Below the pieces are notes generated by a model that did not search any database, had not been told where the DNA came from, and saw nothing but the letters and a program-made list of their open reading frames with translations. Source: Bdellovibrionia bacterium (GTDB lineage: Bacteria; Bdellovibrionota; Bdellovibrionia; Bdellovibrionales; JAGQZY01). Taken from it: DNA of 64,000 nucleotides. The stretch spans positions 62,001-126,000 of the forward strand of contig JAUHWH010000009.1 of assembly GCA_030424715.1 (NCBI GenBank), in the 5' to 3' direction. Below are positions 8,726 to 18,403 of this stretch, piece after piece; position 1 is the stretch's first letter; each line of letters opens with the position of its first letter. The position numbers and the translations under genes were made by a program.

Positions 8726-9375
8726 AGATGACACTTAAAGACGGGCTGCCTAGGAACCCCGGTACCAAGAAAAAGAAACTCGAAGTGGTCAAACACCTCT
8801 TCGCCTGATTCTAGCGCCTGCTTTTGAACACTCCATCGATTGCCTGGCAAGAACTCTTCAACAGCCGCTTTCTCACCTTGGCAGCCCAAAGTTTTAGCTT
8901 CGGCAGGAATGACAAACCCATCCCCGAAAAGACAGGAGACTTTGATATCGCCATCGGCGAGAGTGTTCACCTGCACCTGACCAAAGCCAGTTTGGTCGAT
9001 GATAAAATTAGCGGCATTACCCACGAAGCGAAAACATGTCTTTTGCCCGTTGCGAACCTTAAACTCGATGACCTCGGTCTCAAAGTCTTCGACCATGGCA
9101 AGGGAGTTTTGGAACAACACAAGCTTACCTGAGTCATTGCTGCAGCTATCGAATTGATCGGAGATCAGCTCGGCATTCACGGTCACAGGCTGCACGCAAG
9201 ACATCAGAAGTTCCATTGATTTTGAATAGCAGTTATTGGTTGCCTCAAATTGGCAAACCGGTTGCGTGGATTTCTGCTGATCACCGATCTTGGCCGTTTT
9301 TAGCTCAGAACTCCAGCCACTGCAGCCATTGATGAAAAGACCTAAACTTAAAAACAAGACCACACGCTCTAACAT
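8722..9375 (-). CDS. Hypothetical lipoprotein at the end of the pil operon
   Basis: 217 residues with a lipoprotein signal peptide (lipobox INGC, Cys18). The mature part contains eight or so cysteines spread over its length, suggesting disulfides. No known domain is recognised. ATG 9375 follows directly on the TAA stop of pilR with no gap, so translation is probably coupled and the protein may have a pilus-related or envelope-sensing role. That functional link is inference from position only. Confidence 0.7.
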   Translation of the reverse strand: MLERVVLFLSLGLFINGCSGWSSELKTAKIGDQQKSTQPVCQFEATNNCYSKSMELLMSCVQPVTVNAELISDQFDSCSNDSGKLVLFQNSLAMVEDFETEVIEFKVRNGQKTCFRFVGNAANFIIDQTGFGQVQVNTLADGDIKVSCLFGDGFVIPAEAKTLGCQGEKAAVEEFLPGNRWSVQKQALESGEEVFDHFEFLFLGTGVPRQPVFKCHL

Positions 9376-10791
9376 TTAGCCCTCGTCATCCATATCATCT
9401 TCATCTGATATCGAGCCCAGGTTGTATTTCTCGACCCGATAGCGCATTGAACGAAAAGAGATATCGAGCAATCCCGCCGCACGCTTTTTGACACCATTAG
9501 CAGCGTGGATCGCTTTAATTATCAGTTCTTTCTCGATCTGGCCCAGGACTTTTTCAAGATCAATGCCTTCTTCCGTGATTTCAATGCCCTCACTGGAGAC
9601 CATTTGCCGGGCTCCACTGGTGGTTTTTACAAAGGGCGGTAAACTTTCTGGCAGAATAGACCCACCGGCCTCAAGAGCCACCGTTCGTTCGATAATGTTT
9701 TCCAGCTCTCGTACGTTACCTGGATAATCGTATTTCTTAAGAACTTCCATCGCTGTGGCACTGATCGAGTTAACGGATTTACTCAAACGTTCGTTGTACT
9801 TTTTCAAAAAGTGTTCCGCAAGCAGCTGAATATCATCTTTACGTTCACGCAGAGGTGGTGTTTTTATCTGAATAACATTGAGTCGGTAAAAGAGATCTTG
9901 TCGAAACGTGCCGTCGTCAACCATCGCTTCGAGGTCGCGGTTGGTAGCGGCGATAAGACGCACGTTAATTTGAGTGTCTTCTGTAGATCCCACTCTTCGG
10001 ATCACCCGCTCTTGGATGGCCCGTAGTAGTTTTACCTGAATTGTGATCGGCAACTCGCCAATCTCATCAAGAAACAGCGTGCCGCCATCAGCCACTTCAA
10101 AAAGACCGGCTTTGTCTGATACGGCACCCGTAAAAGAGCCTTTTTTGTGACCAAACATCTCCGATTCCATTAAAGATTCAGGAATGGCACCGCAGTTTAT
10201 CGTGATAAAGGGCTTGTCTTTCATGGGACCGTTGTAGTGGATCGCTTTCGCAACCATTTCTTTACCAGTTCCACTCTCACCAGTGACCAATATATTCGTG
10301 GGCGTTCCCGAAACTCTTTTCACCATCTCGTAGATATGGTGCATGGCCGAAGAGTTACCCACCAAGCTTTGAAAACTGTACTCTTTGTTGAGTTGCTTCT
10401 TTAAGCTTCTATTTTCAAACTCGAGGTGCTGGCTGCGCAAAGCATTGGCAATATTCAAACGAACTTCATCAAGCTTAAAGGGCTTCGTTACATAGTCGTA
10501 GGCCCCCATTTTCATGGCATCGACAGCGGTCTCAGTGGTTCCAAAAGCGGTAATCATCATAAACTGAAGGTCTGGATAATTGTCTTTGGTGTGCTTAAGG
10601 AGTTCGATCCCGGTGACGTTTGGCATTTGCAAGTCTGAAATCACTAGATCAAAGGACTTTTTAGTGAGAACATCCATGGCGCGCTGACCGTCTTCTGCAC
10701 AAGTCACCTCATAGCCTTCTTTCTTCAACATGATCTCAAGAAATTCGCGAATCGACTCTTCATCGTCGACGACTAGAATACGTGGTTTCAT
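9376..10791 (-). CDS. pilR: Sigma54-dependent response regulator PilR
   Basis: 471 residues in NtrC layout. A receiver domain carries D10/D53/K103. An AAA+ sigma54-activation domain has Walker A GESGTGKE (171-178), the sigma54-contact loop GSFTGA (218-223, Ser for the usual Ala at the second position) and Walker B GGTLFLDEIGE. A C-terminal Fis-type helix-turn-helix (KKRAAGLLDISFRSMRY) follows. ATG 10791 has a strong GGAGG at 6 nt. The PilS-like kinase upstream and the pilBTC genes identify it as PilR, which in other bacteria activates pilA transcription; pilA is not in this window. Confidence 0.9.
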   Translation of the reverse strand: MKPRILVVDDEESIREFLEIMLKKEGYEVTCAEDGQRAMDVLTKKSFDLVISDLQMPNVTGIELLKHTKDNYPDLQFMMITAFGTTETAVDAMKMGAYDYVTKPFKLDEVRLNIANALRSQHLEFENRSLKKQLNKEYSFQSLVGNSSAMHHIYEMVKRVSGTPTNILVTGESGTGKEMVAKAIHYNGPMKDKPFITINCGAIPESLMESEMFGHKKGSFTGAVSDKAGLFEVADGGTLFLDEIGELPITIQVKLLRAIQERVIRRVGSTEDTQINVRLIAATNRDLEAMVDDGTFRQDLFYRLNVIQIKTPPLRERKDDIQLLAEHFLKKYNERLSKSVNSISATAMEVLKKYDYPGNVRELENIIERTVALEAGGSILPESLPPFVKTTSGARQMVSSEGIEITEEGIDLEKVLGQIEKELIIKAIHAANGVKKRAAGLLDISFRSMRYRVEKYNLGSISDEDDMDDEG

Positions 10792-10883
10792 CCAAACCCT
10801 CCAAAAGTCATTGTCGGTTGAATAACCAGATTGAGCAAGTGGATACGAAAGTCCCCATTCGAAAGTAGAGGTAAGCAGCGCGT

Positions 10884-12491
10884 CTAATCCCGATGAAGAG
10901 ATTGAAACTGAAGTCGAAACTCCGTGCCAACACCCATCTCGCTATCGACATGAATTTCAGCACCGTGAGCTTCAATAATTGAATGAGTAATGGCCAAGCC
11001 AAGCCCTGTGCCCTTGCTCTTTGTCGTGTGAAAGGGTTCAAAGATTCTCTCTTTCAAATCGTCAGGAATGCCCACACCCTGATCTTTGATGCTCACAATA
11101 ACGAAGGCGCCACTTTTCTTAGCGTTGACAATCATTTTAGGAGTTTCGCTCGCAGACATTGCTTGCACACCGTTGACGATGATGTTGAGAAAGGCTTGTC
11201 GCAATTTATCTCTGTTCCCTAAGATCAAAAGACCATCTTGCAAATGGGTTTCGATCTGCAATGCTCCCTGGTTGGCATCATTTTTCACAAAAAGAATCAC
11301 ATCATCCATCAATGAAGACAGGTCAATTTGATCTTCCATGGGAGCCTCTGGCTTTGCAAAATCAAGAAACTCAGTGATCAAATTGTTCAGACGATCAATC
11401 TCCCGATTAACAATGGACATCAGCTTGGCTGACTGCTCGGCATCACTATTATCACCTTGCAATAATTGAATACTACCACTGATACCCGCTAGAGGATTTC
11501 TTATCTCATGGGCAATACCCGCAGCCAGCTGACCAATGGCTGCCATTTTTTCGCTCTGACGGAGTCGTTTTTCCAGGGTTCGCAAATGAGTTTGGTCTTG
11601 AAAACTGACGATGCTTCCTTGGACTCTATCCTGGTCATCACGAAGCTGACTCATGTTGACTCGTAAAATCCGTTTTTCATTACTTTTTCTGAGTACAACA
11701 TCAAATTCTTTATCAAAAATCGGGTCTTCTAAATCCAAACCTGGGACGAATTCAACGATGGGCTGTCGCAACATATCCTCTCCCCCAAGTCCTAGTATAT
11801 AGTGAGCCGCGGGGTTTGACTGTAAAATCAACTGTTGCGAGTCAATGGTGATTAATCCCGAACTCATATTTTTTAGAATGAGATCATTGAGATTTTTTAA
11901 CACCTCAACATCTTTTACCTTTTCCTTGAGCTGCTCACCCATGACGTTGAGTTGCTCGCTCAAGTAACCCGACAGATAGGCCACTGTAAAAAAGGCAAGA
12001 TTATTAACACCGACCGCGAGATAGGCTGTGTTGCCCGTGAGACCAGTATCTAAAGAGACAATAAAAGAAAATAAAATCGACGTCCACAAAGCCAAGAGTA
12101 AAGCCCCTTGCCTCTGAAAAAGAATCCCGCAGAGGATGAGATTCACCAAATATAGAAAGATAAGTAGCGACTGTTGGACGCCAATGAAATAAATTAAACC
12201 CGTGATATAGAAGGTTTCAAAAAAAAACAAAAAGCTCACGAAAAGGGTCTTTTTATACAGACTTTTGAAAAATGATAAAAAGAAAACCTGTAAAAGAAAC
12301 GAAGCTCCGATGAGAGAATAGAGAGGGGTGAACACATGAGAGGCCTCAACTCGTGATTCCAGCAGCTGAAAAGACAGGGTAAACGCGAGAACAACAACCA
12401 GAAAAGCCAGCCGAACCGAATGCACGACAAAGGCTTGGCTTTCCGTCTTCGAGAAATCGAAGCGGCTGAGCAAAGAAGTGCGATCAAACAC
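10884..12491 (-). CDS. pilS: Sensor histidine kinase PilS
   Basis: 535 residues. About six membrane helices occupy residues ~25-180, followed by a short coiled coil, a PAS domain (~200-300), a HisKA domain with phospho-accepting H328 (AGIAHEIRNPL) and an HATPase domain (NIIVNGVQAM, DQGVGIPDD, GTGLGLAI). This is the PilS layout. The GTG start overlaps the pilC stop (TAGTG), so translation is coupled to pilC. A 92-base gap separates it from pilR. PilS classically senses pilin in the inner membrane and phosphorylates PilR. Confidence 0.9.
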   Translation of the reverse strand: MFDRTSLLSRFDFSKTESQAFVVHSVRLAFLVVVLAFTLSFQLLESRVEASHVFTPLYSLIGASFLLQVFFLSFFKSLYKKTLFVSFLFFFETFYITGLIYFIGVQQSLLIFLYLVNLILCGILFQRQGALLLALWTSILFSFIVSLDTGLTGNTAYLAVGVNNLAFFTVAYLSGYLSEQLNVMGEQLKEKVKDVEVLKNLNDLILKNMSSGLITIDSQQLILQSNPAAHYILGLGGEDMLRQPIVEFVPGLDLEDPIFDKEFDVVLRKSNEKRILRVNMSQLRDDQDRVQGSIVSFQDQTHLRTLEKRLRQSEKMAAIGQLAAGIAHEIRNPLAGISGSIQLLQGDNSDAEQSAKLMSIVNREIDRLNNLITEFLDFAKPEAPMEDQIDLSSLMDDVILFVKNDANQGALQIETHLQDGLLILGNRDKLRQAFLNIIVNGVQAMSASETPKMIVNAKKSGAFVIVSIKDQGVGIPDDLKERIFEPFHTTKSKGTGLGLAITHSIIEAHGAEIHVDSEMGVGTEFRLQFQSLHRD

Positions 12492-13717
12492 TACACACCA
12501 CCGGCCATATTAAATATGGGTAAGTACATGGCAATCACGAAAAAAGCGACGATCCCCCCAAGCACCACAATCATGATTGGCTCCATGATGCTGGTGATGT
12601 TGGTCACGGAAACATCCACCTCATCTTCGTAAAAATCGGCGACCTTATTGAGCATTTCATCCAGTGCCCCGGTTTGCTCGCCCACCGCGATCATCTGGGT
12701 CACCATGTGGGGTATATGAGGATCTTCACTTAAGGGGACAGAAAGGAGCTTCCCCTTTTCAACGGATGCTCGTGATCTCAGTAAGGATTTCTCGATCAAA
12801 GAGTTACCGACCGTGTTGGCAGAAATTTGTAGCGCCTCTATAATTGGCACACCGGCCGTTAACAGGGTCGAGAGTGTCCTTGAGAATTTCGCCATCCCAC
12901 TCTTAATCACAAAGCTTCCAAAAACGGGGAGACGGATGAGTTGCTCCTCAAAACGAGCTCGTCCTACTGGAGTGTTCAGGTAAGCCCGCACCCCCATAAT
13001 TATGGCACCAAAAACAAAAACAATGACATACCAGCGATCAATTATGAAATCACTCATATCCATACAGAGTTGGGTCAGAAAAGGAAGTTTCATCCCAGAA
13101 CTTTTGAAGATGGAGGCAAACTTCGGAATTACAAAAACAAGCAGACCAAACACAACCATAAAGGAAATGGCTAAAACGATCAACGGATAAGACATCGCCC
13201 CCTTGATCTTGCTTTGCAGTTTTACCGACTTTTCGATGTACATTGCTAGGCGCTCTAAGACCTGATCCAGAACACCGCCCTCTTCTCCAGCGATCAACAT
13301 ATTAATGTAGAAACGGCTAAAAACTTGGGGGTGTGCTTGAAAAGAGTCTCCCAATCTTTTTCCCTCGGAAATGTCAGCTACTATTTTCGAAAGTGCCTGA
13401 TCTAAGGCCGGACCACGAGACGACTGCGACAGAACTTCTAGTGACTGAACCAGTGGAACTCCTGACTGAATTAGGACCGACAACTGCCTCGTAAAAACCT
13501 GTAAATCTTTAGACCTCACCTTTTTTTGAGGCAAACGAAACTGAAACGAGAAGCTTCCGCCGCCACGGCCTGAGGACTCGGCACCGGTCCCCACTTTAAT
13601 GGGGATTAGTTTCTTGGCTCTTATTTTAACACGAGCTTCGGCCTCATTGTTGGCCTCGATCGAGCCTTGCACCGCTTTTCCATCAAATGTTCGCGCTTGA
13701 TAACCAAAGGTTGGCAT
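12491..13717 (-). CDS. pilC: Type IV pilus inner-membrane platform protein PilC
   Basis: 408 residues with the two tandem GspF/PilC cytoplasmic helical domains (around 70-190 and 275-395) and three membrane helices, the first at ~170-200 and the last at the C-terminus (IMIVVLGGIVAFFVIAMYLP). It forms the base on which the PilB and PilT ATPases act. The start ATG immediately follows the pilT TAA stop (TAAATG), and the 3' end overlaps pilS by one base. Length and position are normal. Confidence 0.95.
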   Translation of the reverse strand: MPTFGYQARTFDGKAVQGSIEANNEAEARVKIRAKKLIPIKVGTGAESSGRGGGSFSFQFRLPQKKVRSKDLQVFTRQLSVLIQSGVPLVQSLEVLSQSSRGPALDQALSKIVADISEGKRLGDSFQAHPQVFSRFYINMLIAGEEGGVLDQVLERLAMYIEKSVKLQSKIKGAMSYPLIVLAISFMVVFGLLVFVIPKFASIFKSSGMKLPFLTQLCMDMSDFIIDRWYVIVFVFGAIIMGVRAYLNTPVGRARFEEQLIRLPVFGSFVIKSGMAKFSRTLSTLLTAGVPIIEALQISANTVGNSLIEKSLLRSRASVEKGKLLSVPLSEDPHIPHMVTQMIAVGEQTGALDEMLNKVADFYEDEVDVSVTNITSIMEPIMIVVLGGIVAFFVIAMYLPIFNMAGGV

Positions 13718-14782
13718 TTAGAGCCCGGCCTTACTAAAGAGTTTTAACATTTGCTCAACATCAGAGCTGTTATGAACAGCCTGCTGCTTCGTAATGTACC
13801 CCTGTTTATAGAGATGAAAAAGGTTTTGGTTCAAAGTGATCATGCCGCTTTTCAGTTGCCCCACTTGCATCATGGATTCGATTTGATGCAATTTGTTCTC
13901 TCGAATGAGGTTACGCACACCAGGATTCATGAGCAGGAGTTCATAGGCCAAGACTCGCCCTCCCCGTTCGCTAGCTAGCAGTTTCTGGGAGATAATACCT
14001 TGCAGAGTGAAGCTTAAGATCATTCGAATACGATCCTGCTGGTCTGCGGGAAACACATTAACAATGCGACTGATGGTTTGGACTGCTGAGTTCGTATGCA
14101 ATGTCGAGAACACAAGATGCCCCGTCTCGGCCACTTGCAAGACAGTTTCAATGGCTTCGAGATCGCGTAACTCTCCGATTAAGCAATAATCAGGGTCTTG
14201 TCGCATGATCGACTTCAATGCCTTGCTATAAGATATAGAATCGTTCCCGATTTCTCGCTGAGAGACAATACACTTACCATGGGGATGCATAAATTCGATG
14301 GGATCTTCTAACGTGACAATATGGCCATACTTGTTGGCGTTGATTTCTCCCAAAAGCGACGCAATAGTGGTTGTCTTACCTGAACCGGTGGGGCCAGTGA
14401 CTAAAACCAAACCGTTGGGGGCATTGGCCAGTGTCCGAACATGTTCTGGTAAACCCAAATCATTAAAATTTGGAATTTCTGTTGCTACTTGCCGAAAGGC
14501 ACCAGCCACCGCATTTTTAGAAAAAGAATAATTGGCGCGAAAGCGAGCAACGCCTTTCACTTCAAAACTGAAGTCCAATTCTTTGGCTTGCTCGAATATA
14601 GCTTTCTGATGGTCTTTTAAAACAGAATAGCAGATGCGTCGCGAATCTTCCGAACTCAACGGGTCCATCTTGACCCGAATAATTTTGCCGTCAATCCGAA
14701 GACCTGGAGTGGTGCCTGAAGCGATATGAATGTCTGAGGCTCCCCGCTCTTTTGCAAACTTAAGGAGTTGGATGAGATTCAT
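13718..14782 (-). CDS. pilT: Type IV pilus retraction ATPase PilT
   Basis: 354 residues of the secretion-ATPase superfamily. Visible are Walker A GPTGSGKTTT, the Asp box LEDPIEF, Walker B GELRDLE, the His box HTNSA, and the C-terminal retraction-type motif VRNLIRE (PilT hallmark AIRNLIRE), which distinguishes it from PilB. PilT depolymerises the pilus to drive twitching. The start overlaps the pilB stop by one base (TAATG). Confidence 0.95.
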   Translation of the reverse strand: MNLIQLLKFAKERGASDIHIASGTTPGLRIDGKIIRVKMDPLSSEDSRRICYSVLKDHQKAIFEQAKELDFSFEVKGVARFRANYSFSKNAVAGAFRQVATEIPNFNDLGLPEHVRTLANAPNGLVLVTGPTGSGKTTTIASLLGEINANKYGHIVTLEDPIEFMHPHGKCIVSQREIGNDSISYSKALKSIMRQDPDYCLIGELRDLEAIETVLQVAETGHLVFSTLHTNSAVQTISRIVNVFPADQQDRIRMILSFTLQGIISQKLLASERGGRVLAYELLLMNPGVRNLIRENKLHQIESMMQVGQLKSGMITLNQNLFHLYKQGYITKQQAVHNSSDVEQMLKLFSKAGL

Positions 14783-16479
14783 TAGAAGGAGGGGTCCTCC
14801 ATCGTTTTTGAGAGAACTTCTTGAACCGAAGTGATCCCTGCTTGTACTTTTCGAATTCCCGACATGCGCAACGAAGTCATCCCAGCCTGCAAGGCGGCTC
14901 GCCTAATCTCTAAAGGGTTGGCTCCGACTAATATCGCGTCACGAATTTCATCTGTCATAAGCATAAGTTCATAAATAGCGACTCGTCCTTTTTTACCAGT
15001 GTCATCGCAAGCCTTACAACCCGTCCCTTTCATGGGCTGAAAAGATGATATCGCTTCTTTAGCCACCCCCAGTTGTATCAGCACTTCGGGATTCACCCGC
15101 TCCGGCTCCACACAATTAGGACAGTTTTTAGCTAATAACCTCTGGGACAAAATAAGTTCTATGGTCGAAGTCACTAAAAAACTTGGGATCCCCATGTTTA
15201 TCAGTCGATCAATAGTTTTGGTGGCATCGTTGGTGTGAAGAGTACTCATGACCAAATGCCCGGTTGATGCTGCCTCAAAAGCTATCTCGGCCGTTTCTTG
15301 GTCACGTATTTCACCAACAAGAATGATGTCGGGATCTTGCCTTAGAAAGGCTCTTAGAGCCGTCGCAAAGTTCAAGCCGATCTTTGGGCGGACATGAACC
15401 TGATTGATACCCTCGATATTAAATTCAACGGGATCCTCTGCGGTGCTAATGTTTTTTGAAACGTCGTGAACTTCATACAGTGCCGAATACAAGGTCGTGG
15501 TTTTTCCAGACCCTGTGGGCCCAGTCACGAGCACAAGACCTTGTGGGCGCCGGATCACATTTAAAAACTTCTGTAGATCATCTTCCTCGAACCCTAGGTC
15601 TCGTAGATCCAACTTGAGATTCGTTTTATCTAAAATCCGTAGCACCACTTTTTCACCAGAGACACAGGGCAAAAGACTGATTCGAAAATCCACCGGCTCT
15701 CGGTTGGCGATACGAATCCGTATTCTTCCATCTTGCGGCTTGCGCTTTTCAGTGATATCCAGTTCGGCCATCACTTTCAAACGGCTTGTAACCGCAGAGG
15801 ACATGGCGCTGGGTGGGCGGTATTTTTCAACAAGGATGCCATCTTTGCGAAAGCGAACGCGTAAATAGCGCTCGTATGGCTCAATGTGAATATCCGAGGT
15901 TCCAGAAGTGATCGCTTCGACTAGCATCGTGTTCACAAAACGAATCACAGGATCATTGCTCTCTTCCACCTTATATTCCGCCTGAGGCTTGAGAATATCG
16001 TCGGCGAGCTCGGCTTCCATTTCTGTAATGATGTCGCCAGCGGACTCGCCCACACCACCATAATATCTTTCAATCGCCGCTGAGATTTCTGAATCAAGCG
16101 CAACAACCGGTTGAATTTTACAGCGGGTTAAAAAGGCAATGTCGTCTTTAACAAAAATGTTTGTGGGATCAGTAAAGGCAACAACCAGACTACCTCCGGC
16201 TTTAGAAACCGGAATGACCATATGCTTTTTGCACTGCTCAACATTGAGAAGGGCAAGTGCCTCTTTATCGATTTCGAAAGACGCCAAATCAATGGCCGGG
16301 AACCCGTAGAGGTCAGCAAACTTCTCCCTGAGAGTTTGAGCATCAATGGCACCCTGTCGCAAGAGAATCGCTGTGATGTTATCACCACTTTTCCGTTGCT
16401 CCACCTTAGCCTGCTCGAGCTGAGTCGCAGTAATGAGTTGTCCTTCGACAAGCGTGCTAACAAGAGCCTTATTTGACAC
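14782..16479 (-). CDS. pilB: Type IV pilus assembly ATPase PilB
   Basis: 565 residues. The N-terminal GspE/MshE-type domain (1-150) is followed by the ATPase core with Walker A GPTGSGKTTTL, Asp box AEDPVEF, Walker B GEIRDQE and HTNDA. A tetracysteine zinc motif (CPNC and CKAC) near residues 435-475 is typical of PilB and GspE. It powers pilus extension. The start is GTG 16479 preceded by a G-rich site. It is the first gene of the pilBTCSR operon. N-terminal MshE-type domains can bind c-di-GMP, but I cannot confirm the full motif here. Confidence 0.95.
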   Translation of the reverse strand: MSNKALVSTLVEGQLITATQLEQAKVEQRKSGDNITAILLRQGAIDAQTLREKFADLYGFPAIDLASFEIDKEALALLNVEQCKKHMVIPVSKAGGSLVVAFTDPTNIFVKDDIAFLTRCKIQPVVALDSEISAAIERYYGGVGESAGDIITEMEAELADDILKPQAEYKVEESNDPVIRFVNTMLVEAITSGTSDIHIEPYERYLRVRFRKDGILVEKYRPPSAMSSAVTSRLKVMAELDITEKRKPQDGRIRIRIANREPVDFRISLLPCVSGEKVVLRILDKTNLKLDLRDLGFEEDDLQKFLNVIRRPQGLVLVTGPTGSGKTTTLYSALYEVHDVSKNISTAEDPVEFNIEGINQVHVRPKIGLNFATALRAFLRQDPDIILVGEIRDQETAEIAFEAASTGHLVMSTLHTNDATKTIDRLINMGIPSFLVTSTIELILSQRLLAKNCPNCVEPERVNPEVLIQLGVAKEAISSFQPMKGTGCKACDDTGKKGRVAIYELMLMTDEIRDAILVGANPLEIRRAALQAGMTSLRMSGIRKVQAGITSVQEVLSKTMEDPSF

Positions 16480-16577
16480 CGAAATCCCCCCACAAAGAGT
16501 CGTCCTTGTAAGAGTTTACAGGAACTTAGAGAAATGTGTACACGACCTTAGTCCGAAGAATTCACTGACTTAAACAA

Positions 16578-17363
16578 TTAGCCTGCTTTCGAGGCAATCT
16601 CTTGGATTCTCTGCCGCAGAACCGCCGCCCAAATCGTCTGGAGTCTCGAATAATCGGCAACCGTCACCCCTAAGGCTTTCACTTCTTTAAATAGAAAGTT
16701 AGAACGGCCAGACATATCGTAGACAATTGAACGAGAAGATAGAAAGTGGAAATAACTCATGTCTTCCAGCGTCTGAGTCGAGTACTTCTCCTCCATCACA
16801 AAACAAAAGGAATACTCTTTTTGACTTTGAATGAAAGTGGTTGAATCCACCTTAGAAATTTTGGCTTGTAAAAGACCTGTGCGAGCGGGATTGTAATGAG
16901 CAAACTGCGTCGCCTGATCTGGCAAGCTGAGAAAAACAAAGTCTTCGAAACCGAAACCGGCTAACACTTGAATAATCGGAAAGACCTTTTCATTATCTCC
17001 CAAAAATATGACCGGCCCTTTGAAATCTTGATTTTCGATAGAGTTTCTCAAAAGTTCTAAAAACACTTCAGAGAATACCGACTGTCCCCAGAGCTCATTC
17101 TTTACCGGAGTGACAAAATCAACGTAATCAAGAAAGTGACTAGAGACGGAACGCTTTTTAACAAATGGTCCCATGGAAAGGCTCAACTCCCCATCAATAA
17201 TAGTAAAGTCATGCTCTTGAAGGAGCTTGGTAATTTCAGCCTTCGCAAGAGTTTCAGACTCTTTTTTCAGCGTCCACTCTGGTTCTATCCCACCTATCGA
17301 CAGCTCGTCTTTGATGCTTGTAAAAGAATCGCCACTGCCATTTGTTAATAGAAGACCCTTCAT
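16578..17363 (-). CDS. AroE-like (shikimate dehydrogenase-like) protein, probably divergent
   Basis: 261 residues from ATG 17363, which has GAGGTGA at ~8 nt; a TTG seven codons upstream is less likely. No strong match is recognised. The middle has a Rossmann-like segment (VIFLGDNEKVFPIIQVLAGFGF). The end (DMSGRSNFLFKEVKALGVTVADYSRLQTIWAAVLRQ) follows the order of the shikimate dehydrogenase C-terminus, where a Gly-x-x-hydrophobic-Gln helix closes the fold. The usual GxGGxxR nucleotide motif and the N-terminal shikimate-binding SxS/Lys/Asp set are not obvious. It is more likely a non-catalytic or re-purposed relative. It sits between ribF and pilB. Confidence 0.45.
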   Translation of the reverse strand: MKGLLLTNGSGDSFTSIKDELSIGGIEPEWTLKKESETLAKAEITKLLQEHDFTIIDGELSLSMGPFVKKRSVSSHFLDYVDFVTPVKNELWGQSVFSEVFLELLRNSIENQDFKGPVIFLGDNEKVFPIIQVLAGFGFEDFVFLSLPDQATQFAHYNPARTGLLQAKISKVDSTTFIQSQKEYSFCFVMEEKYSTQTLEDMSYFHFLSSRSIVYDMSGRSNFLFKEVKALGVTVADYSRLQTIWAAVLRQRIQEIASKAG

Positions 17364-17402
17364 AAATTCGTCACCTCGGTTCAAAACACAGACTAGATCC
17401 CA

Positions 17403-18320
17403 CTAAAAGTTTTTCTTAGCAAACTCGATATCTTTATGGATCTGCTCTTTTAGTCTATCAAGGTTTGCAAATTTTTGCTCACCCCTTATTCGAGCGACTA
17501 GCTTCAAGGTCAACATCTCGCCATAGAGGTCCTCTGAGAAATCAAGGATATGGGCTTCGACGGTGGTTTCTTTTCCTTGTACAGTGGGCCGATTGCCAAT
17601 GTTGACGACTCCCTGAAGGGTGGCGCCTCTCAACCGGGTTGTAAACATATAAACACCCGAAGCCGGGATCAACGTGGCGACTGCGCCAAGGTTGGCGGTG
17701 GGAAACCCCAATTTACGACCAAGGGCCTGCCCCCTCTCCACAACTCCAGAGAGCTCGTATTCTCTTCCGAGAAGTCGACTGGCTGCCTCCACATCACCAG
17801 CTCGAAGCTTGCTCCGAATCAAGCTGCTGGAAACGACCTCTGGCCCGATGGTGTGGGGCCTCACCTGGTCGACAACAACTTGGGAACCGGCAAAAAAATC
17901 TCGAATCGTTTGAATATCACCCTGTCCATGGCTCCCGAAACGAAAGTCATAACCAACGAGAACGATCCGTAAATTACTAAAAAAACTCATGTATTCAGCA
18001 AGAAATTGATCGGCAGGCACTTTAGAAAAGCTGTCATCAAAAGATTGAACGACCGCAAAATCCACCTGTCGCTCCTGCAAAGCGCGCAATCGGTCTTCGA
18101 GGGTCATCAACTCTTGAAAGGAGTCGGGAGTGAAAAGTCGCCCCGGGTGAGGTGAAAAGCTCAAGACTGCGACTCGGGCCCCAAACTCCATCGACCGGTC
18201 TTGCAATTGCCGAATCAAGAACTGATGCCCTAGGTGAACCCCATCAAAATTTCCGATGGTTAAGCCGATAGAGTCAGATAGAGGTTCTAAATCGCAGAGG
18301 TTCCCGAGAATTCGTTGCAT
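17403..18320 (-). CDS. ribF: Bifunctional riboflavin kinase/FMN adenylyltransferase RibF
   Basis: 305 residues. The N-terminal FAD synthetase domain shows GNFDGVHLGHQ (23-33) and the conserved DFRFGSHGQGD. The C-terminal flavokinase domain shows GRKLGFPTANL, GVYMF and NIGNRPT. It turns riboflavin into FMN and FAD in the cytoplasm. Length is normal for the family. It is followed after 39 bases by the AroE-like gene. No FMN riboswitch-like leader is apparent before ATG 18320. Confidence 0.95.
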   Translation of the reverse strand: MQRILGNLCDLEPLSDSIGLTIGNFDGVHLGHQFLIRQLQDRSMEFGARVAVLSFSPHPGRLFTPDSFQELMTLEDRLRALQERQVDFAVVQSFDDSFSKVPADQFLAEYMSFFSNLRIVLVGYDFRFGSHGQGDIQTIRDFFAGSQVVVDQVRPHTIGPEVVSSSLIRSKLRAGDVEAASRLLGREYELSGVVERGQALGRKLGFPTANLGAVATLIPASGVYMFTTRLRGATLQGVVNIGNRPTVQGKETTVEAHILDFSEDLYGEMLTLKLVARIRGEQKFANLDRLKEQIHKDIEFAKKNF

Positions 18321-18403
18321 AAACCACCTATAGCAACGAATCGACCAGGGGTTAAGTAAATTTTACCCTGCCATTCTGGAGCAAGAGTGACTACAATGGC
18401 AAA

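Noticed and set aside
15497-15868. 123-codon plus ORF inside pilB
   Set aside because: Shadow of the conserved ATPase core of pilB.
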